Both the position numbers and the translations under genes were made by a program. From a virus: 64,000 nucleotides of DNA. The DNA lies in the IMG/VR virus record IMGVR_UViG_3300046804_002762, positions 1-64,000 of that record. One strand, written 5' to 3'. The notes beneath the pieces are model-generated. The model was not told where the DNA came from. It did not search any database and saw nothing but the letters and a program-made list of their open reading frames with translations. Of this stretch, positions 43,820-50,771 are shown piece after piece; position 1 is the stretch's first letter; each line of letters starts with the position of its first letter.

Positions 43820-44716
43820 ATGAAGAACACTCACCTAGAACATCCTGAAGATAGCATCCTTACGGGTGATCTATCTGTGCTTGATTGGTTCTCTGAACCT
43901 GATAGTTCGATCAGTGTCAAGATAGATGGTGCTCCTGCCATAGTTTTTGGTACTGATCCTGAAACTGGTAAGTTTTTTGTGGGCACCAAGTCGGTATTCA
44001 ACAAGAAAAAGATTAAGGTTAATTATAGTATTGAAGACATTCTGCGGAATCACGGTAACACTGTTCGCGTTGCAGAGATTCTTATTGCCTGCTTCGACAA
44101 TCTGCCCCGAATTGATGGTATCATTCAAGGTGATTTCATTGGATACGGTGGAGACGACACTTATCGTCCCAACACTATCACTTACAAGTTTCCGAATTGT
44201 GTAGAGGAAGCAATTATCTTTGCTCCTCACACTACCTATTCTGGTCCTAATTTGCGTGAGTGTGTTGCATCTTTCGGTGCAGATGTCCCTGACTGTGAGA
44301 ATGTGAAATGGGTGCAACCTGAGGCATCTATTTGCCCTCATCGTGAGGATATTGAAGATGTGTGCAAGTTTGCTAAACAAATGAGCACTCTATGTGAGTT
44401 CGTAAGTAACAAACAAGTAGCAGAACTCAAAAAAGTCATCAATTCCTACATTCGTGAGGGTAAGGAGGTGGATGAGCATGAAATTGCAGAAAATTTCGAT
44501 GTTGATGTGAACCTGCTGCGACTGTGGAAGTTGGTGTATTCAATCAAGGTCGATTTGTTCTTCTTCATTGATGCTGACGACAGTATTTCGTGTGAGATTG
44601 GTGGAAGGGAGTCTGTTCACGAAGGTTTCGTAATGACCAACAAGTTTGGTACTTACAAAGTAGTTGACCGCGCAGAGTTTAGCAGACTCAATTTTACACT
44701 TGAAAAGAGTTGGTAA
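43820..44716 (+). CDS. Ligase-like nucleotidyltransferase
   Basis: 298 residues. SVKIDGAPAIVFGTDPETGK (residues ~32-51) carries the KxDG motif where polynucleotide ligases and capping enzymes take AMP or GMP. Near the C-terminus, VHEGFVMTNKFGTYKVVD has the EGxV (motif IV) and K-x-V-D (motif V) pattern. The middle is helical and differs from known ligases. This fits a family of phage proteins of unknown role with a ligase-like core. Lys34 or so is the predicted nucleotide-linked residue. Confidence 0.65.
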   Translation: MKNTHLEHPEDSILTGDLSVLDWFSEPDSSISVKIDGAPAIVFGTDPETGKFFVGTKSVFNKKKIKVNYSIEDILRNHGNTVRVAEILIACFDNLPRIDGIIQGDFIGYGGDDTYRPNTITYKFPNCVEEAIIFAPHTTYSGPNLRECVASFGADVPDCENVKWVQPEASICPHREDIEDVCKFAKQMSTLCEFVSNKQVAELKKVINSYIREGKEVDEHEIAENFDVDVNLLRLWKLVYSIKVDLFFFIDADDSISCEIGGRESVHEGFVMTNKFGTYKVVDRAEFSRLNFTLEKSW

Positions 44717-44745
44717 CTCTGGGGCCTTGAAAGTGTCCTTATAGT
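44714..44745 (+). promoter_or_regulatory. 32-nt box (box 7)
   Basis: TAACTCTGGGGCCTTGAAAG then TGTCCTTATAGT, followed by ATG 44746. The TAA of the box is also the stop of the preceding gene. Confidence 0.7.
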
Positions 44746-44943
44746 ATGAGCACTGCACAAAGTCAAATGATTAACCAAATCGCTGAAATGATTGTGGATG
44801 CTGCTAATGATCCACGCACCGCCGATAACATCCGCGAAATGCACAAACACCCACAAGGTGCAGAAACTTTGCGTCTGATTGTGCGTGATAATGTAGCAGG
44901 TGCTGCTGATGTAGTTGCTAATGCTCTCTGGAACAATCTCTGA
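44746..44943 (+). CDS. Small helical protein
   Basis: 65 residues, MSTAQSQMINQIAEMIVDAA. An inner ATG at residue 8 (44767) would be the start if TATAGT is a -10 box. Helical, no family recognised. Confidence 0.6.
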   Translation: MSTAQSQMINQIAEMIVDAANDPRTADNIREMHKHPQGAETLRLIVRDNVAGAADVVANALWNNL

Positions 44944-44950
44944 AACTAAA

Positions 44951-45304
44951 ATGACTACCACGTTCGCAGAATACGCTGCACAGAAAGATGCACAAAACAC
45001 AATCTATCTTAACATTGTTAAGTATGGTCTGATGCTATGTGATGCTCTGACCGCTGATGCGCCTGATAATTACTTCTATGAACTGGATAGTTCTGGTCGT
45101 AAGTATCATCGAATCTGGATGTACATTGGCGATCGTCGTGATAGCATCCACGCCTTTATTGATAAGAAAACAGGTTCAGTATTGAAACCTGCAAGTGTAA
45201 AGGCACCTGCAAAGGGTGAGCGTTACAATCTCCTCTCTATTCCTTCCCGCGAGAAGTGTCTTGAGAGTGCAGATTGGTCGGGTGGTTATCTTTACGCAAA
45301 ATGA
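44951..45304 (+). CDS. Conserved hypothetical protein
   Basis: 117 residues from ATG 44951, MTTTFAEYAAQKDAQNTIYL, with YFYELDSSGRKYHRIWMYIG and VHAFIDKKTG-like strand pairs (DSIHAFIDKKTGSVLKPAS). The KYHRI ... AFID-x-x-TG-x-x-KPAS pattern is familiar from phage proteins of unknown function. Confidence 0.65.
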   Translation: MTTTFAEYAAQKDAQNTIYLNIVKYGLMLCDALTADAPDNYFYELDSSGRKYHRIWMYIGDRRDSIHAFIDKKTGSVLKPASVKAPAKGERYNLLSIPSREKCLESADWSGGYLYAK

Positions 45305-45513
45305 ACTACAAAGATCAACTGCTTCTTGAAATCAATCAAATCTGGCAGCAACTTACTGATGCTGGATGTAAAAATGCTGCTGATGGTGTAGATGCTGCGA
45401 TTGCTTCTGCAGGTAATGACCTGACTAAGATTATGGCAGCGCACGATTATGCTTGCTGGCATTTACAAGAACTGGAAAAAATGAGTTTGATTGATTCAAC
45501 AATTATTGAGTGA
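45301..45513 (+). CDS. Small helical protein
   Basis: 70 residues from ATG 45301 (ATGA overlap), MNYKDQLLLEINQIWQQLTD, an all-helical acidic protein. Ends one base before the interrupted gene at 45515. Confidence 0.6.
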   Translation: MNYKDQLLLEINQIWQQLTDAGCKNAADGVDAAIASAGNDLTKIMAAHDYACWHLQELEKMSLIDSTIIE

Positions 45514-45514
45514 A

Positions 45515-45529
45515 ATGAATTACTCTAAC
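45515..45529 (+). pseudogene. 5' fragment of a small gene split by the HNH gene
   Basis: ATG then MNYSN before the frame is lost; it lies 1 base after the 45513 stop, as expected for the next gene of the run. The other half is at 46022. The HNH stop codon overlaps this fragment on the minus strand. Confidence 0.5.
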
Positions 45530-46017
45530 ATCATAACCTTTACATAACCTTTATGTGACTTTCTATTACCTTTTGCTACATTACATAGATGTGACTTTGA
45601 GAGATTATTCTCACGACAATACTTCGCAAGATTAGTAACTTCAATAACTTCTCCAGTTTCTTTAGTTAAAATCCAACTTTTTTCTGCTATTGTTCTACCT
45701 TCATTCTCAAACTTTTCTCTTTGAGATTTATTACCTTTCACTCCATTCTCTTTAACCTTATCTGGATTTTGTTCTCTCCACTTTTTACCACCTTCTAAAA
45801 TAACATCCATAAATGCTTTATTTCTTGCTCTTCTAAACTCTGGATTTTTTACATCACCTAAAATCATTTTGTAAGCACAAAAATCTTTATAATCTCCCAA
45901 CAACTTCCACTCACAAAAGTGAAACATAGCGTGTTGAGTTGGTGTTACTTCCACAAGATTTGTTGGGTCGTCGGTCCCACCTCTGTGTTTAGGAATGATG
46001 TGATGTTTGTGCTTCAT
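45520..46017 (-). CDS. HNH homing endonuclease (minus strand)
   Basis: 165 residues. MKHKHHIIPKHRGGTDDPTN, then LVEVTPTQHAMFHFCEW gives the HH ... N ... H of the HNH motif. The C-terminal part (CRENNLSKSHLCNVAKGNRK, then HKGY) is a DNA-binding helix-turn-helix end as in other phage homing endonucleases. It is the only strand switch between 1 and 53 kb. CTAAATAAT upstream on the minus strand (46034-46042) may be its late promoter. Confidence 0.85.
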   Translation of the reverse strand: MKHKHHIIPKHRGGTDDPTNLVEVTPTQHAMFHFCEWKLLGDYKDFCAYKMILGDVKNPEFRRARNKAFMDVILEGGKKWREQNPDKVKENGVKGNKSQREKFENEGRTIAEKSWILTKETGEVIEVTNLAKYCRENNLSKSHLCNVAKGNRKSHKGYVKVMMLE

Positions 46018-46021
46018 TTTT

Positions 46022-46144
46022 AACCAAAGTTGCCATTATTATTTAGCACAATATTATGCTTTTGATAACACTACCGATCCTAAACTTCAACGCTTCATTT
46101 ATACGGAGATCAAAAAGATTCTCATTCAGCAAGGTAAATGGTGA
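46022..46144 (+). pseudogene. 3' fragment of the gene split by the HNH gene
   Basis: Open frame without start, encoding NQSCHYYLAQYYAFDNTTDP and a helical end (RFIYTEIKKILIQQGKW). Joining 45529 to 46025 across the shared TAAC gives MNYSNQSCHYYLAQ, a plausible intact gene of ~45 residues. Box 8 follows. Confidence 0.55.
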
Positions 46145-46151
46145 GCAACAG

Positions 46152-46183
46152 TAACTCTGGGGCCTTGAAAGTGTCCCTATAGT
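46152..46183 (+). promoter_or_regulatory. 32-nt box (box 8)
   Basis: TAACTCTGGGGCCTTGAAAG then TGTCCCTATAGT, followed by ATG 46184. Confidence 0.7.
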
Positions 46184-46432
46184 ATGAGAACAACCACTGA
46201 AACCAAGATGAACACCAACATCGTCTCCGAAATCTACTCCTATCACACGAATTGGAAGGAGGGTAAAGTCAACCAGATGTGGATTCAGCAAGTGAATGAC
46301 AAGTTCATCGCTATTGCATACAATCCCGAAAAGAATGTTTCGATGCCTATGTCGAAACCCCGCACTTCCTACCAAGAGACTCTCAAATGGGTTCGCGGTT
46401 GGTGTGGTACTTTCTGCACACTTCCTGCCTGA
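46184..46432 (+). CDS. Hypothetical protein
   Basis: 82 residues, MRTTTETKMNTNIVSEIYSY; an inner ATG at 46208 is a possible start. NQMWIQQVNDKFIAIAYNPE looks like a beta pair. No family recognised. Confidence 0.6.
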   Translation: MRTTTETKMNTNIVSEIYSYHTNWKEGKVNQMWIQQVNDKFIAIAYNPEKNVSMPMSKPRTSYQETLKWVRGWCGTFCTLPA

Positions 46433-46438
46433 TTGATT

Positions 46439-46525
46439 ATGCTAACCTCTGGAATCTTAGTCCTGGTTGCTTACTCTTTAGGAGCAGCACAAGTCCTTCT
46501 CGTCCAACACTTTCTTCGCAAATGA
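46439..46525 (+). CDS. 28-residue membrane peptide
   Basis: MLTSGILVLVAYSLGAAQVL then LVQHFLRK: one hydrophobic helix with a basic end. It is ATGA-coupled to the next gene at 46522. Confidence 0.4.
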   Translation: MLTSGILVLVAYSLGAAQVLLVQHFLRK

Positions 46526-46707
46526 ATAAACTCACTAAAGCACAAAAAGAGATTCTTCTCACTCTTGAGAATGGAGATGAAGTTCTCAACTGGTCTCAAC
46601 GGATGCGAGCACTTCAACCGCTGATTGATGCTGGTATTGTTTATATCAAAGAAACCAAAGATCCAAATGGTCATACAAACAGTGTAAGAGTCGCACTGGT
46701 TGATTGA
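46522..46707 (+). CDS. Small winged-helix-like protein
   Basis: 61 residues from ATG 46522, MNKLTKAQKEILLTLENGDE, then LQPLIDAGIVYIKETKDPNG. The helix-turn-helix plus beta hairpin pattern suggests a small DNA-binding fold. It overlaps 1 base with the next gene. Confidence 0.55.
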   Translation: MNKLTKAQKEILLTLENGDEVLNWSQRMRALQPLIDAGIVYIKETKDPNGHTNSVRVALVD

Positions 46708-46871
46708 TGATGAAAAACTATCGCGTTCGTGTTGAAACTAACGATGGATGTGTGACGATTTGGTATGAGAAATCCAATGCAAAGACTGCGGACAAACTGA
46801 TACTCAATCGGGTATACAATCAACTCTGTGGTCTAAACATTAAAGAAATCTCTGTTAATCCCTCTGTCTGA
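46707..46871 (+). CDS. Small hypothetical protein
   Basis: 54 residues, MMKNYRVRVETNDGCVTIWY, with a beta start and a helical middle (KTADKLILNRVYNQL). Similar in layout to 47051. Two adjacent ATGs. Confidence 0.55.
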   Translation: MMKNYRVRVETNDGCVTIWYEKSNAKTADKLILNRVYNQLCGLNIKEISVNPSV

Positions 46872-46873
46872 TC

Positions 46874-47047
46874 ATGACTGACCTTCGTTATTCTACTGGT
46901 GAGGAACTTGAGCAGTTCTTGTATGAGAAATGTCGTGAAGATGCTGACCTTCTGGCAACTATCATCAGCGAATATGTGTCCTCTCTGAGTGATAGCAAAC
47001 TCTTTGAACTTGAGGACTTTCTTTCTAACAACTTTGGAGACGATTGA
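46874..47047 (+). CDS. Small acidic helical protein
   Basis: 57 residues, MTDLRYSTGEELEQFLYEKC, fully helical, acidic. No family recognised. Confidence 0.55.
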   Translation: MTDLRYSTGEELEQFLYEKCREDADLLATIISEYVSSLSDSKLFELEDFLSNNFGDD

Positions 47048-47050
47048 ATT

Positions 47051-47194
47051 GTGAAATACGAAGTTAAAATGTATCAAGGTGGAAGAACTTTCGTTGAAGA
47101 AGTTTATGCTCCTGACCCCAAATCTGCAAGAGAGACTGCACAAGTTCGCAATCCTTCGTGTAAAGTTATTGGAGTAAATGTTTCTTTCAAGTAA
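47051..47194 (+). CDS. Small protein with GTG start
   Basis: 47 residues from GTG 47051, reading MKYEVKMYQGGRTFVEEVYA and ending VIGVNVSFK. A beta-alpha-beta pattern (ARETAQVRNPSCKVIGVNV) I recall from short cyanophage proteins. Its TAA overlaps the direct repeat of leader element 4. Confidence 0.6.
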   Translation: MKYEVKMYQGGRTFVEEVYAPDPKSARETAQVRNPSCKVIGVNVSFK

Positions 47195-47294
47195 TAAATA
47201 ATGATGCCTTAACTGACTCGCATCTTTAAGGTTGGAGAGGAGAAATCCTCTCCTTTTAGTATAAATAATACTGCGAGTCATTTCAAGAGCAGTT
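47195..47294 (+). promoter_or_regulatory. Homing-endonuclease leader element 4 (pseudoknot, hairpin, late promoter)
   Basis: CCTTAA (47207-47212) with TTAAGG (47226-47231); loop TGACTCGCA (47214-47222) with TGCGAGTCA (47272-47280); hairpin GGAGAGGA-GAAA-TCCTCTCC (47234-47253); TATAAATAA at 47260. Near-identical to element 3, ten kilobases away. The gene starts 14 bases after the last arm. Confidence 0.75.
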
Positions 47295-47828
47295 ATGCAA
47301 AAAGTAAGCGTTCAAGCATTGAACGAATGTTTCAATGTATCTGGCCCCGATTATGTTGAAATGCCTGAAGATTGGAAAGATGTTGGTAATGAGTATCTAT
47401 CAATTTTAGCAAGTAAAGCAGGTAAAATAAGTGCAGAAGTACAGAGAGAAAATCAAATAGGTATTTTTTCATTAACAAAAGAAGATAGGGTGAAAAATGG
47501 AAGAAAGGGAGGTTTAATTTCTGGAAATAATAATAAGAAAAACAAAACGGGTTTCTGTGGAAGAAGTAAAGAAAAGATGAGTATAGATGGTAGAAAAGCG
47601 GGAAAAATAGGAGGAAAAGTTAATGGCAAATTAACTTACGAAAATAAAACTGGTATTCACGGATTATCTAAAGAAGAAACAAAAAGAAATGCAAGTATGG
47701 GAGGAAAAGTAATAAGTTCTCAAAGATGGAAATGTTTAGTTACGGGATTTATTTCAACCGCTGGTGCATTAGGAAATTATCAAAAAGCAAGAGGAATTGA
47801 TACTTCGCAGAGAGTAAGAGTTGAATAA
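47295..47828 (+). CDS. NUMOD-repeat homing endonuclease-like protein without nuclease core
   Basis: 177 residues. It contains repeated IGIFSLTKEDRVKNGRKGG and TGIHGLSKEETKRNASMGGK units and ends RWKCLVTGFISTAGALGNYQ then KARGIDTSQRVR. These are DNA-binding repeats and the C-terminal signature of cyanophage HNH/NUMOD endonucleases, but no HNH or GIY-YIG core is visible in the short N-terminus. It may be a fragment that lost its nuclease, or use a core I cannot recognise. Confidence 0.65.
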   Translation: MQKVSVQALNECFNVSGPDYVEMPEDWKDVGNEYLSILASKAGKISAEVQRENQIGIFSLTKEDRVKNGRKGGLISGNNNKKNKTGFCGRSKEKMSIDGRKAGKIGGKVNGKLTYENKTGIHGLSKEETKRNASMGGKVISSQRWKCLVTGFISTAGALGNYQKARGIDTSQRVRVE

Positions 47829-47854
47829 TACTCAATGCAACTTTCAAATAACAG

Positions 47855-47886
47855 TAACTCTGGGGCCTTCAAAGTGTCCCTATAGT
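47855..47886 (+). promoter_or_regulatory. 32-nt box (box 9)
   Basis: TAACTCTGGGGCCTTCAAAG then TGTCCCTATAGT, followed by ATG 47887. Confidence 0.7.
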
Positions 47887-48057
47887 ATGAGCACAACCTT
47901 TTCCGTCCGATTCGATTCCAATGCACTCAATTCGCCTGAGTATATTGGACCTTTCTACACTGAAGATGAGGCACAAGATTATGCTGATGATCGCAACAGT
48001 TCGTTAGCATTATCAGGTGTTCCTTCAAGTGTAGCATTTTACTCTGTTGTTTCCTGA
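47887..48057 (+). CDS. Small hypothetical protein
   Basis: 56 residues from ATG 47887 (the frame opens upstream in the box), MSTTFSVRFDSNALNSPEYI, then a GPFYTEDEAQDYADDRNSS segment: strand, then helix. Looks like a compact ferredoxin-like fold; function unknown. Confidence 0.6.
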   Translation: MSTTFSVRFDSNALNSPEYIGPFYTEDEAQDYADDRNSSLALSGVPSSVAFYSVVS

Positions 48058-48059
48058 TT

Positions 48060-48245
48060 ATGAAGTTCATTGGTAACTGCATTAACTCTTTTGATGAGAA
48101 TGGTGATTGTATCATTCCTTCACTTCCATTCGCAAATGTTACAGAGTTCGCTCAACTTGTGGAAGAAAGTGATAATGTAGAGATTGGTGATTTCATTATT
48201 CAATACAACGAAGAAACCGACGTTCATTCATTCTACTTTAACTGA
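48060..48245 (+). CDS. Small hypothetical protein
   Basis: 61 residues, MKFIGNCINSFDENGDCIIP, acidic, with alternating strands and one helix. Two bases after the previous stop (TGATTATG spacing, used by its neighbours too). Confidence 0.6.
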   Translation: MKFIGNCINSFDENGDCIIPSLPFANVTEFAQLVEESDNVEIGDFIIQYNEETDVHSFYFN

Positions 48246-48247
48246 TT

Positions 48248-48445
48248 ATGTTGTTCCAAGTTACTGCAATCGAGTTTGATTACGATGAAGATGATGACTT
48301 TCCCGAGCATCAATTCTCAAACATTACCGATGAAACAATCGGTATGATTTGGGAAGCAGATGATGAAGATGATCTAGTTGAAGAGATTACTGCTGCAACA
48401 GGTTGGTGTATCAAATCTCTTGATTATCGCCACATTCTGAAATGA
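48248..48445 (+). CDS. Small acidic hypothetical protein
   Basis: 65 residues, MLFQVTAIEFDYDEDDDFPE, then GMIWEADDEDDLVEEITAAT and GWCIKSLDYRHI. This strand-acidic loop-helix-strand pattern recurs in small cyanophage proteins. ATGA overlap with the next gene. Confidence 0.65.
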   Translation: MLFQVTAIEFDYDEDDDFPEHQFSNITDETIGMIWEADDEDDLVEEITAATGWCIKSLDYRHILK

Positions 48446-48681
48446 TTTCCCTTCCTAATTTCACAAACAAAATGACATTCACTGATTCACTGATTTCACA
48501 AGGTTATGTCTTCGATGATGAGAATTATGATGGTTGTTATGTAAAGCAAGATGCTGATGGTTTCATTCACCTTTATCAGGAAAATGTGGATGATGAAACT
48601 GACACTCTCTGGAATTATGTAAAGATGACTGAGGATTATGATGTCATCGAAGAAAAGACTTTTGCTCCTAACTGCAACTAA
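48442..48681 (+). CDS. Small acidic hypothetical protein
   Basis: 79 residues, MISLPNFTNKMTFTDSLISQ; an inner ATG at 48472 is also possible. YVFDDENYDGCYVKQDADGF and ETDTLWNYVKMTEDYDVIEE suggest a small beta-rich fold. Confidence 0.6.
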   Translation: MISLPNFTNKMTFTDSLISQGYVFDDENYDGCYVKQDADGFIHLYQENVDDETDTLWNYVKMTEDYDVIEEKTFAPNCN

Positions 48682-48694
48682 TTTCACAAACAAA

Positions 48695-48842
48695 ATGGAC
48701 CTTACTCAAGAACAATACGATTCGTCGAACTGTAGCAGTTGCAGGTCTTAAAAAGACTTTCCCACTTAACATTCACGGTCGTATTTACAACACTCAAAAG
48801 GAATATGATGATGCACTTGCTGACTTTATCAATGGTCTCTAA
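48695..48842 (+). pseudogene. Frameshifted paralogue of the gene at 49095
   Basis: Frame 1 starts MDLTQEQYD and stops early; the +1 frame continues as RRTVAVAGLKKTFPLNIHGR, then IYNTQKEYDDALADFINGL and a stop. The end matches the protein at 49095 (NIHGRIF ... ADYKEALADFINGL). Removing one base near 48722 (GATTCG) restores a single 48-residue frame. Mutation or sequencing error cannot be told apart here. Confidence 0.6.
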
Positions 48843-48845
48843 TTC

Positions 48846-48877
48846 TAACTCTGGGGCCTTGAAAGTGTCCCTATAGT
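48846..48877 (+). promoter_or_regulatory. 32-nt box (box 10)
   Basis: TAACTCTGGGGCCTTGAAAG then TGTCCCTATAGT, followed by ATG 48878. Confidence 0.7.
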
Positions 48878-49060
48878 ATGAACAACACTCCAATCGACTT
48901 CCAAACCGACATCACTCCTACACTTCTGGAGTTTATGTGCAACAATCACACTGATCTGAATGACTGTGTAGACTTTGTTTGCTGTCAATTTGATCTCGAT
49001 GCAACTGATGAGTTGATTGATCAGATTGCAGATGAGTTTGATGCTTTCTTCGGTAACTGA
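48878..49060 (+). CDS. Small acidic helical protein
   Basis: 60 residues, MNNTPIDFQTDITPTLLEFM. No inner ATG occurs within the first 18 codons, so in this case the box-attached ATG is the likely start. Acidic, helical, two cysteines. Confidence 0.6.
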   Translation: MNNTPIDFQTDITPTLLEFMCNNHTDLNDCVDFVCCQFDLDATDELIDQIADEFDAFFGN

Positions 49061-49094
49061 TTCACACAAACACTTTTCCCACTAATTGAAACAA

Positions 49095-49277
49095 ATGACA
49101 AACTACAATCCTTACGTTCAAAACCTGATTGAGATGGGTTACGATGAGCAAGACTGCCGTATGGTTTCTGATGCTGGTCGCCAGAATGTAACCTACCCTC
49201 GTAACATTCACGGTCGCATCTTTGAGACTGAAGCAGACTATAAAGAAGCACTTGCTGACTTCATCAATGGTCTGTAG
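49095..49277 (+). CDS. Small protein with NIHGRIF ... FINGL C-terminus
   Basis: 60 residues from ATG 49095, MTNYNPYVQNLIEMGYDEQD, ending ADYKEALADFINGL. The C-terminal half matches the broken gene at 48695. Preceded by ACTTTTCCCACT, a string also found before 54697. Function unknown. Confidence 0.65.
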   Translation: MTNYNPYVQNLIEMGYDEQDCRMVSDAGRQNVTYPRNIHGRIFETEADYKEALADFINGL

Positions 49278-49285
49278 AGTTAAAG

Positions 49286-49313
49286 TTACTCACCTCCAAA
49301 GTGTCCTAGTAGT
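49286..49313 (+). promoter_or_regulatory. 32-nt box, short variant (box 11)
   Basis: TTACTCACCTCCAAAGTGTC then CTAGTAGT, 4 bases shorter in the GGGGCC part. Shares this form with box 13. Followed by ATG 49314. Confidence 0.6.
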
Positions 49314-49520
49314 ATGAGCACTGACATCACCCCGATTATAAATCTATTTCAGGAGTTTGCATCTAATCTGCCTGATGGATTCTGGAAGTTTATTGTACTT
49401 CTCTTCCTTGTTTATGGATTAGGTGCTTTGATTGCATTTAATTCTTCTTCCAAAGACAACACAAGTCCTCTCTTCTGGGTTGACTTCTCTGATGATTCTG
49501 ACATCAACGGCGATTCCTGA
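49314..49520 (+). CDS. Small membrane protein
   Basis: 68 residues, MSTDITPIINLFQEFASNLP, one membrane helix (FIVLLFLVYGLGALIAF) and a Ser/Asp-rich tail. No family recognised. Confidence 0.6.
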   Translation: MSTDITPIINLFQEFASNLPDGFWKFIVLLFLVYGLGALIAFNSSSKDNTSPLFWVDFSDDSDINGDS

Positions 49521-49529
49521 TTTCAAACT

Positions 49530-49757
49530 ATGATCTACACTTCTCCTCTCACCTCTAAAGTCTATCAAATCGTTGAGACTTCACACACACGCAATGCCTG
49601 GGATGAGCAAGGCAATCTAACACCTTATCAGCAATCTGTCTTTGAGATCTATTATGAAGGACAGAAAGTGCAGTTTGCATTAACTGCTGAAGGTGTTGCT
49701 GCGAGTGTAGCACATCTTGAGAATCCTGGTCCTGATGTATCTTCCCGCTATGATTGA
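49530..49757 (+). CDS. Small beta-rich protein
   Basis: 75 residues, MIYTSPLTSKVYQIVETSHT, beta-rich with a C-terminal helix. The last base is shared with the next ATG. Confidence 0.6.
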   Translation: MIYTSPLTSKVYQIVETSHTRNAWDEQGNLTPYQQSVFEIYYEGQKVQFALTAEGVAASVAHLENPGPDVSSRYD

Positions 49758-49906
49758 TGGCAAGGAGACTAACACTTAAGAGTCCATCCCAAGTGAAAAC
49801 TATTGCCCTCATTTTTGCTGTTGCGTTTATACTCTCACCTGGAGTTCGCAACATCACCTCTAGCACATTACACACTGTAGCAAACATTATCTCACAACAA
49901 CAATGA
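49757..49906 (+). CDS. Small membrane protein
   Basis: 49 residues, MARRLTLKSPSQVKTIALIF, basic N-terminus then one membrane helix (TIALIFAVAFILSPG). TGATG coupling upstream and ATGA downstream. Confidence 0.5.
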   Translation: MARRLTLKSPSQVKTIALIFAVAFILSPGVRNITSSTLHTVANIISQQQ

Positions 49907-50043
49907 GTTTCTCAACTGCTGAAATTACTGCTCTTAAATCATTGATAGAGTTTCATGATGATTGGGATGAAGTAAGTGAACTTATGGGCACTGATATAGA
50001 AGCATTGTACGAAAAAGTTTGTGAACTTGACACCAATGATTGA
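49903..50043 (+). CDS. Short acidic helical protein
   Basis: 46 residues, MSFSTAEITALKSLIEFHDD; acidic, helical. Overlaps the next gene by 8 bases. Confidence 0.5.
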   Translation: MSFSTAEITALKSLIEFHDDWDEVSELMGTDIEALYEKVCELDTND

Positions 50044-50176
50044 GACTGATTTTTACATTTTAAGTGGCGAACAATATCAAGAGTTTTATACCGAAGCACA
50101 GAAGATTGGTGTGACTATTGATTACTTTCTTGATGAGTTTTGTTATGTTGAAGGACCATACATTGTGAGTGATTAA
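50036..50176 (+). CDS. Short hypothetical protein
   Basis: 46 residues, MIETDFYILSGEQYQEFYTE, then a helix with YFLDEFCYVEGPYIV. No family recognised. Confidence 0.5.
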   Translation: MIETDFYILSGEQYQEFYTEAQKIGVTIDYFLDEFCYVEGPYIVSD

Positions 50177-50394
50177 GCAGCACATCTTTCTCACTAATTA
50201 ACACTTTCACTTTTTTCGACAATTTCACTGCGGGGGATGACCTAGACTGCCTGACAAGTGAAATCGCAAGTTTTTTCGGTTTTTGCTTGAGTGCTGGACT
50301 GGGATCTCAGCGAGACGCACCTGAGACTGAGACCTGATACCAGCAGCAGCGAGCAAATCCTACAAAGTAACACAAACTCTTCAGTGAATAACAG
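50177..50394. other. Non-coding stretch, no clear feature
   Basis: 218 bases before box 12 with no plausible plus-strand gene. It holds T-rich runs (CACTTTTTTCG, AGTTTTTTCGG) and short self-complementary pieces (CTCAG ... CTGAG at about 50308-50327), but no convincing terminator or promoter. Confidence 0.4.
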
Positions 50395-50426
50395 TAACTC
50401 TGGGGCCTTGAAAGTGTCCCTATAGT
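50395..50426 (+). promoter_or_regulatory. 32-nt box (box 12)
   Basis: TAACTCTGGGGCCTTGAAAG then TGTCCCTATAGT, followed by ATG 50427. Because its upstream flank is non-coding, its conservation cannot come from protein constraint. Confidence 0.75.
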
Positions 50427-50768
50427 ATGAGCACTTCCCAAATGATCCAAGATAACATCGATCGCATTCAAGATAGCATCAATCTGGCATCCAAACTTGC
50501 CCGAGACAATTATGATGCTCGCAATGGCATTATTGACCGCATGAGAATTGATTGGTCTGAACATGCACATCGTTTGACTTATATTGCAGGTGAGTGTTCG
50601 TATTACTTTCCTCTGCACAATCAGAACGGCGATAAGATTAACGAGGTGAAACTCTATTGTCGTTGCTCTCCTACTGTAAAAGGAGGAGTTCGCTTCTCTT
50701 ACACTCTGAACGGTAAGACTATTGCTCGCACCAAGATTGTGAATCGTTTGATTGAACTGGGAGTTTGA
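50427..50768 (+). CDS. Hypothetical protein, paralogue of the one at 51526
   Basis: 113 residues, MSTSQMIQDNIDRIQDSINL. Shares with 51526 the layout DSI-x-L-A/S-x-x-L-A-x-(D/E)NY, RNGI/VID/VD, a variable middle, then CR/KxSxTVKGxxRF/YxxxxxGKxIA. The second half is a small beta-barrel-like unit. Function unknown. Confidence 0.65.
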   Translation: MSTSQMIQDNIDRIQDSINLASKLARDNYDARNGIIDRMRIDWSEHAHRLTYIAGECSYYFPLHNQNGDKINEVKLYCRCSPTVKGGVRFSYTLNGKTIARTKIVNRLIELGV

Positions 50769-50771
50769 ATT

